Positions 1 through 6,756 of a stretch of DNA of 29,636 nt are shown here, piece by piece. Numbering within the stretch: the stretch's first letter is position 1; each line of letters begins with the position of its first letter. The DNA is from a virus. The notes under the pieces were generated by a model that was given only the letters and a program-made list of their open reading frames with translations, made no database searches and was not told the DNA's origin. The position numbers and the translations under genes are program-made. The stretch lies in IMG/VR virus record IMGVR_UViG_3300030105_000149, positions 1-29,636 of that record; one strand, 5' to 3'.

Positions 1-17
1 TAAATGAAAGACAATAG
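1..17 (+). CDS. 3' tip of small membrane protein gene (partial)
   Basis: The first 17 bases are identical to the last codons of the 59-aa membrane protein gene at 28498-28677: codons for Asn, Glu, Arg and Gln, then TAG at 15-17. Its start lies off the left edge and is visible only in the right-hand copy. It overlaps the start of the next gene out of frame. Confidence 0.6.
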
Positions 18-210
18 AATACCTAGCTACTACATAGGTACTAATGGATATGAAGCTAGAAAAGTTGTAGACGGCTTTGAATTATCTTACAATGTCGGCA
101 CGGCTGTTACTTACTTACTCAGAGCAGAAAGGAAACATAAGAGTCCTATTGAGTGCATACAGAAAGCAATCAATCATTTAGAGTTTGAACTTGATAAACT
201 AAAGAAGTGA
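4..210 (+). CDS. DUF3310-like small protein
   Basis: This 68-aa protein resembles the DUF3310 family, which is common in phages and sometimes annotated as nucleotide-kinase-associated; its biochemical role is not established. The signs are an N-terminal IPSYY segment, a central GTAVTYLLRAERK stretch matching the family's 'GNAvKYlxRaxrK' core, and a C-terminal KAINHLEFEL helix. An almost identical copy (two base differences) lies at 28664-28870. The stop codon overlaps the GTG start of the downstream methyltransferase, so the two are translationally coupled. The reading frame opens inside the end of the membrane protein gene upstream. The family call is from memory of its motifs; the function is unknown. 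Confidence 0.7.
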   Translation: MKDNRIPSYYIGTNGYEARKVVDGFELSYNVGTAVTYLLRAERKHKSPIECIQKAINHLEFELDKLKK

Positions 211-935
211 CAGACTTACGACTTGGCGATTGCTTAGAAGTAATGAAGTCTATACCTTCAGGAAGTATTGATGCTATCATAACCGACACTCCTTACGGAA
301 CAACCGCCTGCAAGTGGGATTCTGTAATTGATTTTGAGTTAATGTGGGAACAACTAAATAGAATCATTAAACCAAATGGGGCTATTGTTTTGTTTGGTAG
401 TGAACCTTTCAGTAGTGCTTTAAGAATGAGCAATATAAAGAATTATAAATACGACTGGATATGGGATAAGAAAATACCAAGCGGAATGTGTAATGCTAAG
501 ATAATGCCAATGCGACAGTCCGAAATTATAAGCGTATTCATTAAAGGTAGGAACTTTTACTATCCGCAAATGACACTTAGGGATAAACCCATTTTAAGTG
601 GTGGCAATAAAGATAGTTTAAGCGGTGGAAATAAAGGTATTAAAGGCGAATTTAAAAAGACATACACTAACAAATATCCTACAACCCATTTAGTTTTTGA
701 TAAAATAAGAAGAGGGAGTTTACACCCAACACAAAAACCCGTTGCTTTAATGGAATACCTAATCAAAACCTACACTAACAAAAATGAAACGGTATTAGAC
801 TTTACAATGGGTAGTGGAAGCACAGGAGTTGCAGCAAAGAATCTTAACAGAAACTTTATAGGAATAGAAAAAGACGAAAACTATTTTAAGATTGCAGAAC
901 AAAGAATAAAAGAAACCGAATATAAATTATTTTAA
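207..935 (+). CDS. DNA N6-adenine/N4-cytosine methyltransferase, allele A
   Basis: This 242-aa protein is a beta-type amino-methyltransferase of the N6_N4_Mtase family, which transfers methyl from S-adenosylmethionine to an exocyclic base amino group. Catalytic motif IV is at residues 27-30, HPTQKP at 173-178 and the SAM-binding LDFTMGSGS at 197-205; this order is normal for the family. Motif IV reads D-T-P-Y rather than D-P-P-Y as in the copy at 28867. Residues 1-84 and about 173-242 match that copy closely, while 85-172 (the likely target-recognition part) are unrelated. The start is GTG overlapping the previous stop; the other copy uses ATG at the same place. The likely role is protection of phage DNA from host restriction. 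Specificity cannot be read from sequence. Confidence 0.9.
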   Translation: MTDLRLGDCLEVMKSIPSGSIDAIITDTPYGTTACKWDSVIDFELMWEQLNRIIKPNGAIVLFGSEPFSSALRMSNIKNYKYDWIWDKKIPSGMCNAKIMPMRQSEIISVFIKGRNFYYPQMTLRDKPILSGGNKDSLSGGNKGIKGEFKKTYTNKYPTTHLVFDKIRRGSLHPTQKPVALMEYLIKTYTNKNETVLDFTMGSGSTGVAAKNLNRNFIGIEKDENYFKIAEQRIKETEYKLF

Positions 936-936
936 T

Positions 937-1188
937 ATGACACTATATACTTGCGAATGTAATAAGACTAAAGAAATAGGGAAGGCTACAATAGTACACA
1001 GAGATGGTAAATGGGTAACTAAGGAAGCGGTCTGTGAATGCGGTAAGTGGATGGATTGCGAGCCAACTGAAGGAATGCCAAGTCTTAAAAGAACAGAACC
1101 AAGCCTAAGTAAGAACAGAGATAAGCTATGGGCAGGAGCTAAAGAAAAGCTAGTAGGCGAAAGGGGAATCAATGAATCTTTTGATTAA
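937..1188 (+). CDS. Small zinc-ribbon-like protein
   Basis: This 83-aa protein is unrecognised beyond its cysteine pattern. A CEC pair near residues 6-8 and a second CECG group around 33-36 flank a short beta-like stretch, giving the spacing of a zinc ribbon. The C-terminal half is charged and lacks a fold I recognise. It begins one base after the methyltransferase stop and its own stop shares an adenine with the ATG of the C5 methyltransferase. It therefore sits in one transcript between two modification genes and might be an accessory to them. The same start is seen at the right edge of the window. Confidence 0.65.
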   Translation: MTLYTCECNKTKEIGKATIVHRDGKWVTKEAVCECGKWMDCEPTEGMPSLKRTEPSLSKNRDKLWAGAKEKLVGERGINESFD

Positions 1189-2270
1189 TGAAAGAACATA
1201 AATATAAATATGAATGGACGTTAAAAGACGCTAACTTTACAAAAGATAAAGGTACTGTGTTTAGTTGTTTTGCTTGTGGTGGTGGTTCTACAATGGGTTA
1301 TAAGTTAGCAGGATTTGATGTATTAGGTTGTAACGAAATAGACCCAAAAATGATTGAAGCCTATAAAGTTAATCACGAACCTAAGTACGCTTATTTAGAA
1401 CCTATACAAACTTTTAAACTTAGAAAAGATTTACCTAAAGAATTATACAATTTAGATATATTAGACGGCTCTCCACCTTGTAGCAGTTTTTCAATGGCAG
1501 GAAATAGGGAAAAAGATTGGGGAAAAGAAAAGAAATTTAGAGAAGGGCAAGCTGAACAGGTTTTAGATAACTTATTTTTTGACTTTATAGACTTAGCAAA
1601 AGAATTACAACCTAAAGTAATAGTTGCTGAAAATGTAAGTGGATTAATGATGGGTACAGCTAAAGAATATGTGAAACGTATTTATAAAGAATTTAAAGAA
1701 GCTGGTTATCAATTAAGAATTGAACCCTATTTACTAGACGCTAGTAAAATGGGTGTACCTCAAAGACGTAAAAGAGTGTTTTTTGTAGCTTTACGGAATG
1801 ATTTAGCACCTAATTTTATGGAACAAGTAGATATGTTTCAAGAAGCACCTAAATTAGATTTGAATTTTAATGAAAAAGAAATTTTTTGGGATAAATTTGA
1901 AGATAAAAAAGATATAACACCAACCCTAACAAGTGATAGAGCTTTGTTTTTATGGGAGGGAATAAAACAAGGTCAAACATTTGCTGACCACCCCGATAGT
2001 AATTCGGGTTTTGGAGCTTATAAGTTAGAAAGAAACAGGGCGCTTCCAACAATTACAAGCGTTTTTCGTCCAAATTCGGGTACTGGATTATTACACCCAG
2101 AAATCCCTAGAATATTAAATAAATACGAATATTGTTGCGGTGGAAGTTACCCACAAGATTATAATTTTTTAAGCAATAAATATGGTTACTTAATAGGAAT
2201 GAGTGTACCACCAGTAATGACAGCACAAATAGCAAGTAGGATTTACGAGCAATGGTTAAGTAAGATATGA
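1188..2270 (+). CDS. C5-cytosine DNA methyltransferase (Dcm family)
   Basis: This 360-aa enzyme makes 5-methylcytosine using S-adenosylmethionine. Motif I is the FACGGGSTMG loop at residues 28-37, the catalytic motif IV is GSPPCSSFS with the nucleophile Cys98, motif VI is ENV at 148-150, and motif VIII is QRRKR at 192-196. The target-recognition region follows, and a late conserved segment near the C-terminus (IGMSVPP) fits motif X. The length is normal for the family and all key residues are present, so it should be active. It overlaps the neighbouring genes by 1-4 bases. No cognate restriction enzyme is nearby, so it is an orphan enzyme, probably anti-restriction. Confidence 0.95.
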   Translation: MKEHKYKYEWTLKDANFTKDKGTVFSCFACGGGSTMGYKLAGFDVLGCNEIDPKMIEAYKVNHEPKYAYLEPIQTFKLRKDLPKELYNLDILDGSPPCSSFSMAGNREKDWGKEKKFREGQAEQVLDNLFFDFIDLAKELQPKVIVAENVSGLMMGTAKEYVKRIYKEFKEAGYQLRIEPYLLDASKMGVPQRRKRVFFVALRNDLAPNFMEQVDMFQEAPKLDLNFNEKEIFWDKFEDKKDITPTLTSDRALFLWEGIKQGQTFADHPDSNSGFGAYKLERNRALPTITSVFRPNSGTGLLHPEIPRILNKYEYCCGGSYPQDYNFLSNKYGYLIGMSVPPVMTAQIASRIYEQWLSKI

Positions 2271-2650
2271 AGTTTGTAATAAAAGACAATAGAGATAAGC
2301 AAAGCCTATTCAGTTACCTAAAGGAATTAGATAACGACTACATAGTTAGTGTAAAGAAACAAAGAAACACAAGAAGCAATATGCAGAATAGTTACTATTG
2401 GAAATGTATCGTTCAAGGACTAGCAGAAGAACTAGGATATTTCCCTGATGAAATGCACGATGTACTAAGAGCTAAGTTCTTATCTGAATATGAAATGATA
2501 AGTATTAACGATAACCAAATAGCATTAAATAAAATAGGAAGTACAACAGCTTTAAACACTAAAGCCTTTGAAGTATATACAGAACAAATAAGAATATGGG
2601 CTATAACTGACTTAGGCATAAGACTTATGCTGCCAAATGAATACGAGTAA
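2267..2650 (+). CDS. ninB: NinB-like recombination protein
   Basis: This 127-aa protein resembles the phage lambda NinB (Orf) family, which binds single-stranded DNA and helps load recombination proteins. What I see is an RSNMQNSYYW segment around residues 36-45, then a helix ending in ELGYFPDEMHDVLR, which is the part typical of the family, and a C-terminal region with charged helices. It starts with ATGA overlap on the methyltransferase stop and ends 15 bases before the terminase gene, separated by one copy of the repeated TTCTATTATATA element. It is therefore probably the last gene of the early transcript rather than a late gene. The family call is by motif only. Confidence 0.6.
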   Translation: MKFVIKDNRDKQSLFSYLKELDNDYIVSVKKQRNTRSNMQNSYYWKCIVQGLAEELGYFPDEMHDVLRAKFLSEYEMISINDNQIALNKIGSTTALNTKAFEVYTEQIRIWAITDLGIRLMLPNEYE

Positions 2651-2651
2651 T

Positions 2652-2663
2652 TTCTATTATATA
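2652..2663 (+). promoter_or_regulatory. Repeated late element TTCTATTATATA, copy 1
   Basis: This is an exact 12-mer preceded by a further T and followed after two bases by the ATG of the small terminase gene at 2666. It is one of five identical copies, all before structural or packaging genes. With only two bases before the start codon there is no room for a ribosome-binding site. It could be a phage-specific promoter giving a leaderless or internally initiated mRNA, or an RNA-level signal. Function is inferred from recurrence and position. Confidence 0.65.
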
Positions 2664-2665
2664 AT

Positions 2666-3019
2666 ATGGAAACAGAACAAAAGAGGACACAGGAGGGCAA
2701 AAAGAAGCTACTAGCAGCACTAGAGATGTCACTAGGTATAGTAACTGAAGCTTGTGAGAAAGCGGAGATAACAAGAAGCAGACATTACGCTTGGATGCAA
2801 AGTGATGAAGAATACAAGAAAGCAGTTGATGACATTGATAGTAAGTTTATTGACTTTGCTGAAACAAGTTTAAAGAAACAAATCAAGGAAGGCAATACAA
2901 CAGCGACTACTTTTTTTCTAAGAACAAGAGGACGTAAGCGAGGATATAATGAGAAGCAAGAAATAGACTTAACTTCAGGAGATGAAAGAATTAAAATAAA
3001 TATAAATCTTGGTGATTAA
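2666..3019 (+). CDS. terS: Terminase small subunit
   Basis: This 117-aa protein should recognise phage DNA and hand it to the large terminase subunit for packaging. The N-terminal half is a helix-turn-helix (GIVTEACEKAEITRSRHYAW), typical of small terminases with a resolvase-like HTH. The second half is helical with a VDDIDSKFIDFAETSL stretch and the TTFFLRTRGRKRGY segment often seen near the end of these proteins. The last codons overlap the start of the large subunit by 11 bases. An ATG directly after the repeated element is the only good start. The identification rests on this pattern plus the neighbouring large subunit. Confidence 0.85.
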   Translation: METEQKRTQEGKKKLLAALEMSLGIVTEACEKAEITRSRHYAWMQSDEEYKKAVDDIDSKFIDFAETSLKKQIKEGNTTATTFFLRTRGRKRGYNEKQEIDLTSGDERIKININLGD

Positions 3020-4340
3020 ACCTGACTTATTAGAAATCAATCCTCAATTTACACCGAAACAAAAGGAATGCTTAAAGTATCTATTTGACGATAAGACTAA
3101 AGAGGTTTTATTTGGAGGAGCAGCAGGAGGAGGAAAGTCTTGGGTAGGTTGTAGTTACTTAATTACTATGTGCCTTCAATATCCTAAGACTAGATACTTG
3201 ATGGGAAGGTCAAAGTTAGACGCTTTAAAAAAGACTACACTAAATACATTTTTTGAAGTGTGTACTGAGTGGAACTTAAAAGCTATTAAGGATTACACGT
3301 TTAACGGCTCTAGTAATGTGATAACCTTTTACAATGGTTCTGAGATAATTCTTAAGGACTTATTCCTTTACCCTTCAGACAGGAACTTTGATAGCTTAGG
3401 TTCACTTGAAATAACAGGAGCTTTTATTGATGAAGCAAATCAGATAACTGAAAAGGCTAAAAATGTAGTAGCATCAAGACTTAGATACAAGCTAGACGAG
3501 AACGGCTTAATACCTAAGATGCTTATGACTTGTAATCCTGCAAAAAACTGGGTGTACTCAGAGTATTACAGACCTGCTCAAGACAATACAATAAAGCATT
3601 ACAGAAAGTTTATACAGTCTTTAGTGATAGATAACAACTACATCTCTAAGCACTATGAAACTCAGCTATCTCAATTAGATGAATTAAGTAAGCAAAGACT
3701 TCTATTTGGTAATTGGGAGTATGACGCAACAGCTGATAGCTTAATAGATTACAATTCTATTATGAGTATGTTCAGTCAGAAAGGAATAGAAGGTGATAAA
3801 TACATAACTTGTGATGTAGCACGATTTGGAAGCGATAAGACAGTTATAATGCTTTGGCAAGGGTTACACATTGGATACATAAGAACTATCCTTAAATCGG
3901 CTGTAAATGAGGTTGTGGACGAGATTAAGAAACTACAACAAGAGAATGAAGTAAATCTTAGGAATATCATAGTAGATGAGGACGGAGTCGGTGGTGGTGT
4001 AAAAGATTACTTAAGATGTCAAGGATTTACAAATAATGCTAGACCTATAAAAGGAGAGAACTATCAGAACCTAAAGACTCAATGCTATTACAAATTAGCA
4101 GACCAAATAAACAAAGGACAAATTGGAGTAAGTTGTTCAGATGTAAATGTTAAGAATTACATAACTGAGGAGCTAGAACAAGTCAGAACTAAGGACGCAG
4201 ATAAAGATAACAAACTACAAATAATTCCTAAAGATACAGTCAAGTCTATTTTAGGTCGTTCTCCTGATTATGCTGATGCTTTAGCTATGAGAATGTTTTA
4301 TGAGTTAGATAGTAACTTTGGAAGGTATTACGTGCAGTAA
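3009..4340 (+). CDS. terL: Terminase large subunit
   Basis: This 443-aa protein is the packaging motor, an ATPase plus endonuclease that acts at the prohead portal. The Walker A loop GGAAGGGKS is at residues 36-44 and the Walker B aspartate-glutamate pair is at 141-142 in GAFIDEANQ. The RNase H-like nuclease has acidic residues at Asp269 (CDVARFGSD), the D-E-D group at 323-325 and Asp420/Asp423 in SPDYADAL. The length is typical. The start is non-ATG: TTG at 3009 or GTG at 3012, both inside the terS end, so translation is probably coupled. The next gene lies 32 bases downstream behind another repeated element. Confidence 0.97.
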   Translation: MVIKPDLLEINPQFTPKQKECLKYLFDDKTKEVLFGGAAGGGKSWVGCSYLITMCLQYPKTRYLMGRSKLDALKKTTLNTFFEVCTEWNLKAIKDYTFNGSSNVITFYNGSEIILKDLFLYPSDRNFDSLGSLEITGAFIDEANQITEKAKNVVASRLRYKLDENGLIPKMLMTCNPAKNWVYSEYYRPAQDNTIKHYRKFIQSLVIDNNYISKHYETQLSQLDELSKQRLLFGNWEYDATADSLIDYNSIMSMFSQKGIEGDKYITCDVARFGSDKTVIMLWQGLHIGYIRTILKSAVNEVVDEIKKLQQENEVNLRNIIVDEDGVGGGVKDYLRCQGFTNNARPIKGENYQNLKTQCYYKLADQINKGQIGVSCSDVNVKNYITEELEQVRTKDADKDNKLQIIPKDTVKSILGRSPDYADALAMRMFYELDSNFGRYYVQ

Positions 4341-4356
4341 ACTAAAAACAACTAAT

Positions 4357-4368
4357 TTCTATTATATA
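4357..4368 (+). promoter_or_regulatory. Repeated late element TTCTATTATATA, copy 2
   Basis: This exact copy lies in the 32-base gap between terL and the tail chaperone gene and ends four bases before the ATG at 4373. Upstream bases AACAACTAAT resemble those before the copy at 14615. It probably starts or regulates the tail transcript. Inference only. Confidence 0.65.
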
Positions 4369-4372
4369 CTGT

Positions 4373-4972
4373 ATGAAAGTTAAAATTAAAAAACAAGGCA
4401 AAACAGAATCATTTAATCTTATTGATAGTTGGTCAGATGTAACTCTGGAAAAGTGGTTGCAACTTATTGATTTTGAAACAGGTACAAAGACTGAAGAAGC
4501 TACTGAAACAATAGCAGCGTTATCAGACGTTCCTAAGCAGTTAGTAAAGGAATTAGCCTTATCAGATGTTGCAGTTATAATGAGCAAGATAGCAGAACTT
4601 CAGTCTAAGCAAGATACAAAGCTAAAAAGGATAATTGAGATAAACGATATTGAGTACGGCTTTCATCCTGACTTGGATTCAATTACTCTGGGTGAGTATG
4701 CCGATATCGAGCAGTTTATTAAGAACGGAATAGAAACAAATCTTCCTGAACTAATGGCCGTTCTTTACAGGCCGATAAAAGAAAAGAAGAATGATATTTA
4801 TATTATTGATGCTTATGATGGGGATATTCGGATGCGGACGGAAGAAATGAAACAGATGTCAGCTGAACAGGTGCAAAGTGCGTTGGTTTTTTTTTACAAT
4901 TTCGCGAAAATATTGTCCGAGATTTTGCCATTGTATTTGATGGAGAAGCTGAAGGAAACGAAGACGCAATAG
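4373..4972 (+). CDS. Tail assembly chaperone (gpG-like), zero-frame product
   Basis: This 199-aa protein is the short product of a tail assembly chaperone pair like lambda gpG/gpGT, which coats the tape measure before the tube polymerises. Little in the sequence alone is diagnostic. The call comes from position (after terminase, before tail genes), the mixed alpha-helical acidic composition, and above all the overlapping -1 frame that continues to 5145 with a gpT-like domain. The slip site is the nine-T run at 4887-4895. After that site the zero frame adds about 25 residues ending LKETKTQ. The start directly follows the repeated element. Confidence 0.7.
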   Translation: MKVKIKKQGKTESFNLIDSWSDVTLEKWLQLIDFETGTKTEEATETIAALSDVPKQLVKELALSDVAVIMSKIAELQSKQDTKLKRIIEINDIEYGFHPDLDSITLGEYADIEQFIKNGIETNLPELMAVLYRPIKEKKNDIYIIDAYDGDIRMRTEEMKQMSAEQVQSALVFFYNFAKILSEILPLYLMEKLKETKTQ

Positions 4973-5145
4973 CAAGTGATGACTTTGCAAATAAATGGGG
5001 ATGGTTTGGCGTAATGCACAGATTGTGCGGAGAAAATATTAGTAATTTAGAAACAATTACAAAGCTAAGTCTTTTAGAATGTTTGACTTGGTTAAGTTAT
5101 GAAACAGATTTAAACTCACAAAATAAAGTTAAAAGAAATGGTTAA
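4373..5145 (+). CDS. Tail assembly chaperone gpGT-like -1 frameshift fusion
   Basis: Joining 4373-4894 to 4894-5145 by a -1 slip gives a 257-aa fusion. The heptamer T TTT TTT at 4888-4894 is in the right phase for X XXY YYZ slippage, inside a run of nine T. The -1 frame is open from there to the TAA at 5143-5145. It encodes a segment with FANKWGWFGVMHRL and LSLLECLTWLSYE, the aromatic and leucine pattern of the T part in chaperone fusions. It has no good start codon of its own and otherwise fills a 165-base gap between genes. The next gene overlaps its end by eight bases. Polymerase slippage on the T run is an alternative mechanism. Confidence 0.75.
4887..4895 (+). promoter_or_regulatory. Slippery T9 run for -1 frameshifting
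   Basis: Nine consecutive T follow GG and precede ACAA. In the zero frame the codons are GTT TTT TTT TAC, so a -1 slip of both tRNAs onto TTT TTT keeps perfect pairing. This is the transition between the short and long tail chaperones. I did not identify a downstream pseudoknot. Confidence 0.7.
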
Positions 5146-5686
5146 TAACAAGACATACAATAATGTAGTTAATACTTTACTTAGATTAGGCCAATATCAC
5201 GAACAAATTAGCACAACTTCAGTAGGTGATATTTATGACGTCAATCTTGAAAAGATGCAGAAGTTTCCATTACTTCACATAAACCCTACAAGCGTATCTA
5301 CAGGAGATAGTCAATTGACCTACTCGTTCCAAATATTCATAATGGATATGGTAACAGAAAAAGCTAATTGGACAGAGAACAATGACCAAGCAGATTTTCC
5401 TAAATTAGTAAAGACTTTAAGTAATGAGCAAGATGTATTTAATGAAACACTTCAAATATGTACTGACTTTATCGGAATGCTTAGACACAGTTCAAGACAA
5501 TCTTTAGAAGGAGTTAATGACATTAACGAACCTTTATACTTTACACAAGACCAATTTACAATAGAACCTTTTCAAGAGAGATTCGATAACTTATGCTGTG
5601 GTTGGGTATTCAATATTGGCGTCTTAGTTCAGAACGACTTTCAAACTTGTGAAATTCCTGTTCGCCCATTTGGAGCAGGTTACTAA
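5138..5686 (+). CDS. Putative tail terminator or completion protein
   Basis: This 182-aa protein has no motif I can name with certainty. The central beta-rich part (LLHINPTSVSTGDSQLTYSFQIFIMDM) and the end (CGWVFNIGVLVQND then CEIP) resemble small phage proteins that cap tails or join head and tail, which are often found beside the tail chaperone genes. It overlaps the frameshifted chaperone end by eight bases and is followed by a tiny frame. A structure-based comparison would decide between tail terminator and another connector. Confidence 0.4.
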   Translation: MVNNKTYNNVVNTLLRLGQYHEQISTTSVGDIYDVNLEKMQKFPLLHINPTSVSTGDSQLTYSFQIFIMDMVTEKANWTENNDQADFPKLVKTLSNEQDVFNETLQICTDFIGMLRHSSRQSLEGVNDINEPLYFTQDQFTIEPFQERFDNLCCGWVFNIGVLVQNDFQTCEIPVRPFGAGY

Positions 5687-5760
5687 TGTTCAAGTTCAAG
5701 ATATGGAAAATGATAATACAAATAGGATGGAAAAAATTTAAAATAACAATAAACTTATAA
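5686..5760 (+). CDS. Possible 24-aa peptide
   Basis: This small frame begins with a TAATG overlap on the previous stop and ends four bases before the next gene, filling the gap exactly. The peptide is rich in Lys, Ile and Trp (starting MFKFKIWKMI). Its fit between neighbours is the only support; it may be a non-functional frame. Confidence 0.3.
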   Translation: MFKFKIWKMIIQIGWKKFKITINL

Positions 5761-5764
5761 AATT

Positions 5765-6220
5765 ATGGCAGACTTAGTAACAACAATTAGCGAAACGGTC
5801 ACTTTAAACGGAAGTTTAAGGGGGTCGGTAAACTCAGTAACAACTACAGGAATCAATGACGTATTTGAAAGGATAGTAACTTGTGTTCATTCTCAGACTA
5901 CTACAATAGCAACATTTGCTGCAGCACCTTATACTTCAGTAGGAGCTATTGATGTAGATGATGTTAGATATGTACGGGTTACAAATTTAGATACAGAAGG
6001 AACAATAGAGTTAGCAGTTGTAACGACAGCATCTAATTATCAAGTAAGACTAACAGCAGGTACTTCACATATTTTAGCTAGAGCAAATGAGTCAGCTTTA
6101 GCTGAAGAAGATACAAGTCCTTCTTTTGGAACTATGGAGAATCTAGCATCTTTACAAGTAAGACCTGACGGAACTACTTACAATCCAAGAGTAGAAATAT
6201 TTGTAGGTGTAGCTGAGTAA
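5765..6220 (+). CDS. Unidentified beta-rich structural protein
   Basis: This 151-aa protein is rich in Thr, Val, Ser and Ala with few Lys, as expected for a virion protein. A middle segment DDVRYVRVTNLDTEGTIEL looks like paired beta strands, and the N-terminus contains a VTLNGSLRGSVN repeat-like stretch. It could be a tail tube, decoration or neck protein; nothing separates these. Its stop shares a base with the next ATG. The position between tail chaperone and baseplate genes favours a tail role. Confidence 0.45.
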   Translation: MADLVTTISETVTLNGSLRGSVNSVTTTGINDVFERIVTCVHSQTTTIATFAAAPYTSVGAIDVDDVRYVRVTNLDTEGTIELAVVTTASNYQVRLTAGTSHILARANESALAEEDTSPSFGTMENLASLQVRPDGTTYNPRVEIFVGVAE

Positions 6221-6756
6221 TGGACACAGCCAATATAGAAAGGTACTTGAATAGCTTTGGTAGGCAAGTAGTTGCTCAATCAAAAACTACTCTTAATTTT
6301 AAAAAAGGTGGGGATAGTAAGTTAGAAGAATCTATTAGCTTTAAAGTTATCAAAAAAGGTGAAAATTATACAGTACAATTCTATATGTCAAGCTATGGTC
6401 AGTTTGTAGATAAAGGGGTTTCAGGAACGCAAAAGAAAAGAACCTTTAAAGACTATAAAAGCAAAGTAATAAAAAGTCCTTATAGCTACAAGAATAGTAA
6501 AGGACATTCACAACCTCCTAGCAAGGCTTTGGATGGTTGGGCTGTAAAGAAAGGAATAGCACCAAGGGACGCAAAGGGAAGGTTTATGAAAAGAAAGACT
6601 TTGACATTCTTAATTGCTAGAAGTATAGGACGTAACGGAATACAAGGAATAAGCTTTTTTCAGAAACCTTTAGGATTAGGATTAAAACAGTTCGGCAAAG
6701 AATTACTAGGAAGCGTAAAAGAAGACATAATTAACAGTTTAATAACAGTAAAATAA
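6220..6756 (+). CDS. Putative neck/tail-joining protein (HK97 gp10-like)
   Basis: This 178-aa basic protein has a central YGQFVDKGVSGTQKKR segment followed by PPSKALDGWAVKKGIAPRD and a FLIARSIGRNGI helix. The 'Y-x-x-(Y/F)-V-(D/E)-x-G' core with a following 'P' and 'aR' region recalls HK97 gp10-like minor tail or head-tail joining proteins. The function would be to bridge portal or connector with tail. It overlaps the previous gene and runs directly into the following one. This is a resemblance, not a firm assignment. Confidence 0.45.
   Translation: MDTANIERYLNSFGRQVVAQSKTTLNFKKGGDSKLEESISFKVIKKGENYTVQFYMSSYGQFVDKGVSGTQKKRTFKDYKSKVIKSPYSYKNSKGHSQPPSKALDGWAVKKGIAPRDAKGRFMKRKTLTFLIARSIGRNGIQGISFFQKPLGLGLKQFGKELLGSVKEDIINSLITVK

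Larger units (their letters stand above)
1..958. repeat. Left copy of the terminal overlap (allele A)
   Basis: This segment corresponds to 28661-29636. The first 98 bases match the right copy exactly and the last 88 (871-958) are also exact. Between them the DUF3310 gene is almost identical, while the methyltransferase gene diverges moderately at its 5' end and completely in its centre. The 18-base length difference equals the six-codon difference between the two methyltransferases. The gene following both copies is the same, so I read this as the two ends of one circular or circularly permuted genome closed through two alleles. A true tandem duplication is the alternative. Confidence 0.85.

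Noticed and set aside
1-958. True tandem duplication of the methyltransferase locus
   Set aside because: Both copies begin and end in the same neighbouring genes and lie exactly at the contig ends, which fits closure of a circular genome through two alleles. It remains possible and is testable with long reads.
927-1172. An 81-codon minus-strand frame opposite the zinc-ribbon gene
   Set aside because: Low-complexity Ser/Leu product, covered almost wholly by a well-placed plus-strand gene with overlapping junctions.
4894-5145. The gap after the tail chaperone as a pseudogene or sequencing error
   Set aside because: The slip site is in correct phase and the two-frame design is the known arrangement for tail chaperones, so programmed frameshifting explains it better. 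A T-count error cannot be excluded without reads.
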